Shown here piece by piece: positions 58,759 to 64,000 of a stretch of DNA of 64,000 bases; within the stretch, counting starts at the first letter, position 1, and each line of letters opens with the position of its first letter. The DNA lies in contig NZ_CP109190.1 in NCBI RefSeq assembly GCF_041438805.1, positions 4,774,001-4,838,000 of the forward strand, in the 5' to 3' direction. Below the pieces are notes generated by a model, which saw only the letters and a list, made by a program, of their open reading frames with translations, was not told where the DNA came from and made no database searches. Made by a program: the position numbers and the translations under genes. Source of the stretch: Streptomyces sp. NBC_01707. Its GTDB lineage: Bacteria > Actinomycetota > Actinomycetes > Streptomycetales > Streptomycetaceae.

Positions 58759-61700
58759 ATGCAGGAATTCGAGTCCCATCTGCTTGATGTCTTGACAGCC
58801 GTACGCGAGTTGTCGCGACGCAGTCTCGACGTCTATCGGGCCGATCACCGGCACGTGCTGGAGCATGCGCACCTGGAACGCGATATTTTCAGGGGCGGTT
58901 ACAGTGACCGGCAGATCTACGAACTCGTCCAGAACGGCGCCGACGAGATCGAGAACGAGGGTGAGGGCCGTATCCAGGTCGTCCTGACGGACACTTACCT
59001 GTACTGCGCCAACACCGGTTCCCCCGTTTCCCCGCAGGGCGTGGACACGATTTTGCACATGAGTTCGTCGGCCAAGCGCGGTGGGAAGATCGGGCGTTTC
59101 GGCGTGGGCGTGAAGTCCGTGCTCAGTGTCTGTGACACCCCTCGTTTCTTCAGCACCAGCGGTAGCTTCGGTTTCGATAAGCAGTGGTCCTCCCAACTGA
59201 TCCGGGCCACCGTGCCGGTCCCGGAGGATCAGGAGACGCCGGTCCTTCGGATCGCCCAGGTGTTGGACGACGTCGCAGAGCGCAAGAGGGACCGTCGCCT
59301 CGACGCGTTGATGGAGTGGGCCTCCACGGTGGTGGTGCTGCCGTTGAAGCCGGGTGCGGTTGAGCGGCTCGGCGGGGATCTCCACAACTTCCCGGTGCAC
59401 TTCCAGTTGCTCTCCCCCCATGTGGACACCGTCATACTCGAGGACGCGCGAAACGGCCGTCACCACCTGCGCGTCATCAACCAGGACGCCTCCGGCGACG
59501 TCCACACCATCCGCGAGCAGCTGGACGGCAAGCAGGTCCGCACGGAGCAGTGGCGGGTCTTCTCCCGCGATCACTCGCCCTCGCCGCAGGCGCTGGAGAC
59601 GGCGGGTGACCAGCACGGTCGACCGACGATCCGCATCTCCTGGGCGGTGCCCGGCAAGGGGGTGAAGAATCGCTCCGAACGCGGCGAGTTCTGGGCCTAT
59701 TTCCCCACCCACTACAACACGACCCTCACGGGCGTGCTGAACGCGGCCTGGCAGACGAACCCCGACCGCCAGAACCTCCAGACGAGCCCCTTCAACACCG
59801 AATTGATCCGGGCGGCCGCGGAACTGATCGTCGATTCGGTGCCCAAGCTCGTGGAGGCGGACGACCCCGGCTCGTATCTCACGTTGCTGACGGCCCGCGG
59901 ACGCGAGGCCGCCCAGTGGGCGGACCGGCAGCTCAGCTCGGATGTGCTGGACGCGGCGGTCGTGCGTGCGTCCGTACCCGACCAGACGGGCACTCTGCGC
60001 GAGCCGAAGAAAGTGCACCTGCACCCCGAGAACCTGCAGCCGGAGTGGCTGCGACTGTGGGCCGAACACCCCGGTCGCCCGACGGACTGGGTGCATCACA
60101 GCGTCGAGGCCCGCGAGCGTCGCTCACGCGTGCGCGACGTCATGGAACGGGCGGACAGACGCGCCGCGTCCGTCAAGGACTGGCTCGAGGCACTGGTGTC
60201 GGACGGCAGTCCCGAGGCGAGCATCCTCGCTCTGGTCATCGCCGCCGACATGAAGTCCAAGGTCTCCGCGCACGCCGCGGAGGCCGCCCGTGCACGCATC
60301 CTGCTGACCGAGGACGGCGAATTCCACGTCCCCGAACCAGGAGGCGTGTACCGGCGCGTCACGGCGTCCGGACCGCTCCACGACGGGCAGAGGTACGTGC
60401 ATCCCGAGGTCGCCCTCGACCGGGAGGCGTCGAAAGCCCTGTCCATCCTGGGCATCACCGAAGCCAGCGCCGTTGGCCGCCTGGAAGCCGTCTTGGACAT
60501 CGGCTTCGCCGGGTACGCAGAGGGCGACTGGGCCCAGTTCTGGGAACTCGCCCGCCAGGCCGGTGGTGCCCCGACGGTGACCGCGATCCAGGACCGGTGT
60601 CCGGGCTACCGGGAGACGATCCACGTAAGGTGCTGTGACGGCCGCTTCCGCCCTCTGAACGCATGCCTCCTGCCCGGCCGCGTCGTCCCCTCGGACCTGT
60701 CCCGTGACGCGCACGCAGCCATCGATCCGCGTTTCCACGGTCCCGACCTGGCGGTGCTCAGGGATCTGGGGGCATCGGAGATCCCGACTCTTGCACGTGT
60801 CGACCGGGAAGCGGCGTGGTTCGCAGGGTACTTCGAGTACGCGCTCGACGAATTCAACCAGTCGCTTACCGGTCGGCACGTCGGCGCCAAGGCGATCGTC
60901 GTCGAGGGCTCCGACACCGCAGGGCCGCTGGAACTCCTGCTGGATCTGTCCGAAGAGGGACGCGCCGCCTACGTCCGCGCCCTGCCCCGCCACGGCGTCC
61001 CGCACCACTGGATCGTGCGCCGCCCCACCACGGGTGCCCAGGACACGGTCGACTCCCCCATCGTGTGGCTGATACAGCAAAAGGTGCACCTGCCCACCGG
61101 TCAGGGGCTGCGCCGTATCACCGAGGCCGTCGCTCCCGAGCTGCGCACACACGGCGACCTCCTTCCCGTCGCTGAGGTCGACTCCGAGATCGCGGCGGCG
61201 CTGGGTCTGGCCGCACAGGTCCACGACGTCCCACCCGGTGCCTGGCGCGTCCTGTTCGAGCGTCTCGCGTCCACCGACGACGACGCCCTCGTCGGCCGCG
61301 CCTACGCCCTCCTCGCGCAGGCCACGGAGGGCGACGCCGAGATTCCCTGGCCGAGCGACGAGGGCACGCGGTGCCGTGTCGGCGAGGAGTGGGCCTCTCG
61401 GCCGGACGGTGACATCTACGTGACCCATGATCGGGCCAAGTACCGTGCTCTGAGGGCCCATCGGTTGCCCGCTCTCCTTGCGCCGACCGCGGCGGACGCC
61501 GAGCGCATGCGCAGGCTGTGGTTGATGCAGGACGCCGAGCTCGCCATCAAGGAGGAGATCGAGCACGTACCCGCCGGCGATCCGACCCCTCTGTTCGACG
61601 TCTACCCGCGGCTCAAGCAGCGCCTCCCGCACGACACGGACCTGCGGATCGTTCAGTGCTCTTCGCTCGCCCGCGTGGTGACCACCACCAGCCACGGGCG

Positions 61701-63453
61701 GGAGGAAGAACCGCTGACCCAGACGCGCTCCGGTTCCGACATCCTGCTGTGCGGCCCCGAGGGCGAACTGTCGGTGCTGATGGCCGTGGCCGCCGCGCTG
61801 GGTCTTCGCCTCGACGAGGCCGCCTGCCGCGCCCTGTTGGCACAGCAGGTCAAGGACCGGGAGAACGAGAAGTTCGTCGCGGTGCGCCGGGAGCCCGACG
61901 TCGCCCGCAAACTACTGTTGGCCCTGGGCGTCGACCGTCTGCGCGACCGGCTTCCCGCGGGTCTCCTGATCACCGACGAGGAGCTGCGCGGCGCCCCGGC
62001 CGACGACCTGCGCGTCGCGCGCCTGGTGATGGCGTCGTACGGGGACGACGTCCTGCGCACCCTCGCCCCGGCCTTCCGTGAGGCGGGGTTCGAGGACACC
62101 CCCACGCAGTGGGTGGGCGGCGCCACGACCCGCGCGTTCCTGCGCAACTACGGCTTCCCCGCGTCCTGGGCCGGCGACCCGGATGACACGCCACCCCCCA
62201 CGAGCTTCGCCGTCATGGGGCCTCGAACCGTCGCCGACCTGCACGACTACCAGGTCACGGTCGTGTCCAACATGTATCGCCTCCTGGTCCAGGACACCCC
62301 GCAGCGGGCGATGCTCAGCCTGCCGACCGGAGCGGGCAAGACCCGGGTCGCGGCGGAGGCGACCATCCGCGCCCTGCGCGAGGGTCACCTGGTCGGACCG
62401 GTGCTGTGGATCGCGCAGAGTGAGGAGCTGTGCGAGCAGGCCATCGCCACCTGGGAGTTCCTGTGGCCGCACCTCGGTTCCGCCTCCAAACTGCACATCA
62501 GCCGCATGCGTCAGGGCCACCACCCCGAGCCGTTCAACGACGGACACCACCTGGTGGTCGCCATCGACGACACACTCGTCCAGCGTCTGGCCGACGAACG
62601 GTACGCGTGGCTGCGCTACGCCGCGGCGGTCATCATCGACGAGGCCCACTTCGCGATCCCCAAGACCTACACCAAGATCCTGGATCTGTTGGGCATCGAC
62701 CAGTACCGGGTCTCCCGCCCTCTGATAGGCCTGACCGCGACCGCCTATCGCGGCCGCAACGACGAGGAGACGCGACGCCTGGTCAAGCGTTTCGGTGAGC
62801 GCCGCCTCGACTTCGGTGCCTTCGACGGGGACGACGAGAACGCGGCGCACCGACACCTGCAGCACCTCGGGGTCCTGTCGCGGGTGAAGCAGCGCGAGCT
62901 CTCCGGCGGTCGCGTCGCCCTGTCGCCGGCCCAGGCCGAGACGGTCCTGCAGAACAACGGCATGCGCATCCCCGACGACATCACCAAGAAGCTCGCCGAC
63001 GACGTCTCCCGCACCCAGCGCATCGTGGCGGAGATCGAGAAACTCGACCCACGCTGGCCCATCCTCGTCTTCGCGACCTCCGTGGAGCACTCCAAGGTCC
63101 TCGCCGCGCTGCTCAACGACCGCGGTGTCTCGGCCGCCTTCATCGAGTCGAAGACCAGATCCAGCATCCGGGCCAAACGCATCGAGGACTTCCGCAACGG
63201 CAAGATACGGGTTCTGACGAACTACGGGGTCCTCACGCAGGGCTTCGACGCGCCGAAGGTCCGCGCGGTGGTCGTGGCACGCCCCACCTACAGCCCCAAC
63301 ACCTACGTGCAGATGATCGGTCGTGGACTGCGCGGCCCCGCCAACGGCGGGGAGCCCGAATGCCTGATCCTCAACGTCCGCGACAACATCGAGAACTTCG
63401 GGCGCGACCTGGCGTACACGGAGTTCGAGCACCTGTGGAAGAAGGCGTACTGA
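58759..63453 (+). CDS. GHKL ATPase-SF2 helicase fusion protein (candidate phage-defence component)
   Basis: A 1564-residue protein. The N-terminus is a GHKL/sacsin-type ATPase: N-box ELVQNGADE (E55, N59, D62), CANTGSPV in place of the DxGxG box, and GRFGVGVKS (about 113-120). The middle 800 residues are unassigned. The C-terminus is an SF2 helicase with motif I PTGAGKT (K1194), DEAH box at 1294-1297, GLTATAYR, GVLTQGFDAP and QMIGRGLRG near 1518. The ATG at 58759 follows AAGGGAG by 11 bases. The next gene overlaps by one base and encodes a UvrD-like helicase. Such pairs on tRNA islands are typical of defence systems; no named system matches from memory. Confidence 0.85.
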   Translation: MQEFESHLLDVLTAVRELSRRSLDVYRADHRHVLEHAHLERDIFRGGYSDRQIYELVQNGADEIENEGEGRIQVVLTDTYLYCANTGSPVSPQGVDTILHMSSSAKRGGKIGRFGVGVKSVLSVCDTPRFFSTSGSFGFDKQWSSQLIRATVPVPEDQETPVLRIAQVLDDVAERKRDRRLDALMEWASTVVVLPLKPGAVERLGGDLHNFPVHFQLLSPHVDTVILEDARNGRHHLRVINQDASGDVHTIREQLDGKQVRTEQWRVFSRDHSPSPQALETAGDQHGRPTIRISWAVPGKGVKNRSERGEFWAYFPTHYNTTLTGVLNAAWQTNPDRQNLQTSPFNTELIRAAAELIVDSVPKLVEADDPGSYLTLLTARGREAAQWADRQLSSDVLDAAVVRASVPDQTGTLREPKKVHLHPENLQPEWLRLWAEHPGRPTDWVHHSVEARERRSRVRDVMERADRRAASVKDWLEALVSDGSPEASILALVIAADMKSKVSAHAAEAARARILLTEDGEFHVPEPGGVYRRVTASGPLHDGQRYVHPEVALDREASKALSILGITEASAVGRLEAVLDIGFAGYAEGDWAQFWELARQAGGAPTVTAIQDRCPGYRETIHVRCCDGRFRPLNACLLPGRVVPSDLSRDAHAAIDPRFHGPDLAVLRDLGASEIPTLARVDREAAWFAGYFEYALDEFNQSLTGRHVGAKAIVVEGSDTAGPLELLLDLSEEGRAAYVRALPRHGVPHHWIVRRPTTGAQDTVDSPIVWLIQQKVHLPTGQGLRRITEAVAPELRTHGDLLPVAEVDSEIAAALGLAAQVHDVPPGAWRVLFERLASTDDDALVGRAYALLAQATEGDAEIPWPSDEGTRCRVGEEWASRPDGDIYVTHDRAKYRALRAHRLPALLAPTAADAERMRRLWLMQDAELAIKEEIEHVPAGDPTPLFDVYPRLKQRLPHDTDLRIVQCSSLARVVTTTSHGREEEPLTQTRSGSDILLCGPEGELSVLMAVAAALGLRLDEAACRALLAQQVKDRENEKFVAVRREPDVARKLLLALGVDRLRDRLPAGLLITDEELRGAPADDLRVARLVMASYGDDVLRTLAPAFREAGFEDTPTQWVGGATTRAFLRNYGFPASWAGDPDDTPPPTSFAVMGPRTVADLHDYQVTVVSNMYRLLVQDTPQRAMLSLPTGAGKTRVAAEATIRALREGHLVGPVLWIAQSEELCEQAIATWEFLWPHLGSASKLHISRMRQGHHPEPFNDGHHLVVAIDDTLVQRLADERYAWLRYAAAVIIDEAHFAIPKTYTKILDLLGIDQYRVSRPLIGLTATAYRGRNDEETRRLVKRFGERRLDFGAFDGDDENAAHRHLQHLGVLSRVKQRELSGGRVALSPAQAETVLQNNGMRIPDDITKKLADDVSRTQRIVAEIEKLDPRWPILVFATSVEHSKVLAALLNDRGVSAAFIESKTRSSIRAKRIEDFRNGKIRVLTNYGVLTQGFDAPKVRAVVVARPTYSPNTYVQMIGRGLRGPANGGEPECLILNVRDNIENFGRDLAYTEFEHLWKKAY

Positions 63454-64000
63454 TGGATACCCGCGGCGCGGACAGAGCCCTCACCCCGGAGCAGGCGGTC
63501 GTCGTCGAACAGCCCGCCGACGCGTTGGTCCTGGTCACCGCCGGAGCCGGAGCCGGGAAGACCTACACGCTCGTACGGCGCCTGGACCACCTCCTGGAGG
63601 ACGACGGGCTGAGCGCGGGCGAGATCCTGGTCCTGAGTTTCTCCCGGGCCGCCGTGCGGGAACTCAGGGACCGGGTCCTCGCCCAGGGGGGCGAGGACGC
63701 CCGGCAGGTCAGGGTCACGACCTTCGACTCCTGGGCGCTGGACGTGCTCACCCGGATCGATTCCGCAACCGACTGGCGCAGCACGTCGTTCGATGAACGC
63801 ATCGAGCAGGCCGCCGACGCGATCGCCGCTGGCCGGGCGGACGTCCTGTTCGAAAAGGACCTGCGCCACGTCGTCGTCGACGAGGTGCAGGACCTGACCG
63901 GAGGACGCAGCACCCTGGTGGAGAATCTGCTGGAACGCTTCGACTGCGGATTCACGGTCGTCGGCGACCCCGCGCAGGCAATCTACGCCTTCTCGGTCAG
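63453..64000 (+). CDS. UvrD-like SF1 helicase, N-terminal part (cut by window end)
   Basis: The visible 182 residues are the start of an SF1A UvrD/PcrA-type helicase. It has a Q-motif region LTPEQAVVVEQPADALVLVTAGAGAGKTYTLVRRL (motif I GAGAGKT), motif Ia LSFSRAAVRELRDRV, motif II VVVDEVQDLTGG (DExQ) and motif III VVGDPAQAIYAFS. It starts with ATG in a TGATG overlap with the preceding gene, so both are one operon. Chromosomal UvrD repair helicases are elsewhere and lack such partners, so a role in the same defence system is likely. The rest of the protein is beyond the window. Confidence 0.85.
   Translation, partial: MDTRGADRALTPEQAVVVEQPADALVLVTAGAGAGKTYTLVRRLDHLLEDDGLSAGEILVLSFSRAAVRELRDRVLAQGGEDARQVRVTTFDSWALDVLTRIDSATDWRSTSFDERIEQAADAIAAGRADVLFEKDLRHVVVDEVQDLTGGRSTLVENLLERFDCGFTVVGDPAQAIYAFSV

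Overview
The window is high-GC DNA whose genes have Streptomyces-type codon use (G or C at nearly every third position), GTG starts, leaderless promoters, a DasR/GlcNAc regulon, a CdgB-type diguanylate cyclase and an HbpS-SenS-SenR system. It reads as the chromosome of a Streptomyces or close relative. No rRNA, CRISPR array or antibiotic gene cluster is visible.

Region 1 (1-11.8 kb) is core carbon metabolism. A glucosyl-3-phosphoglycerate synthase and trehalose synthesis genes (otsA, otsB) come first. An amino-sugar block follows: a sugar-binding lipoprotein facing a SIS-domain isomerase/deaminase, then nagK-nagA, a PfkB-type sugar-phosphate kinase and a class II aldolase. Two DasR-like operators (dre) sit in this block, at 5316-5331 and 6485-6500. 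Together the enzymes could take GlcNAc or GalNAc to triose phosphates.

Region 2 (11.9-32.1 kb) holds signalling and secreted-enzyme genes: cdgB (GAF-PAS-GGDEF), a flavin reductase, arfB (ribosome rescue), terD, two tandem M4 metalloproteases with a shared upstream motif, an M1 lipoprotein peptidase, the hbpS/senS-senR redox-sensing divergon, and single oxidoreductase, GNAT, kinase and membrane genes.

Region 3 (32.3-45.1 kb) is an accessory toxin-immunity array. Two near-identical cassettes each carry two WXG100-like proteins, a DUF6507 protein and a large toxin. The toxins share about 385 N-terminal residues and then diverge. The first ends in an ADP-ribosyltransferase domain and is followed by two paralogous candidate immunity proteins. 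The second ends in a putative PD-(D/E)XK nuclease and is followed by three Imm49-like genes, degraded immunity fragments and a YwqK/MORN-like gene.

Region 4 (45.8-54.7 kb) is the matching type VII (ESX-like) export locus: a small membrane protein, EccD, a ParA/MinD-like ATPase with a repeat-rich N-terminus, a three-ATPase EccC and a DUF6177 protein. EccB, EccE and a mycosin are not found in the window.

Region 5 (54.8-57.6 kb) carries a secreted phytase-like esterase and a secreted CYTH-like protein.

Region 6 (57.6 kb to the end) begins at the 3' part of a tRNA-Thr(UGU) gene, the usual scar of an integrated element. It continues with fused IS30/IS5 transposase remnants and then a probable defence operon: a 1564-residue GHKL ATPase-SF2 helicase fusion with a hairpin-rich leader, overlapping a UvrD-like helicase cut off by the window edge. 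Regions 3-4 and 6 are the likeliest to hold undescribed biology.
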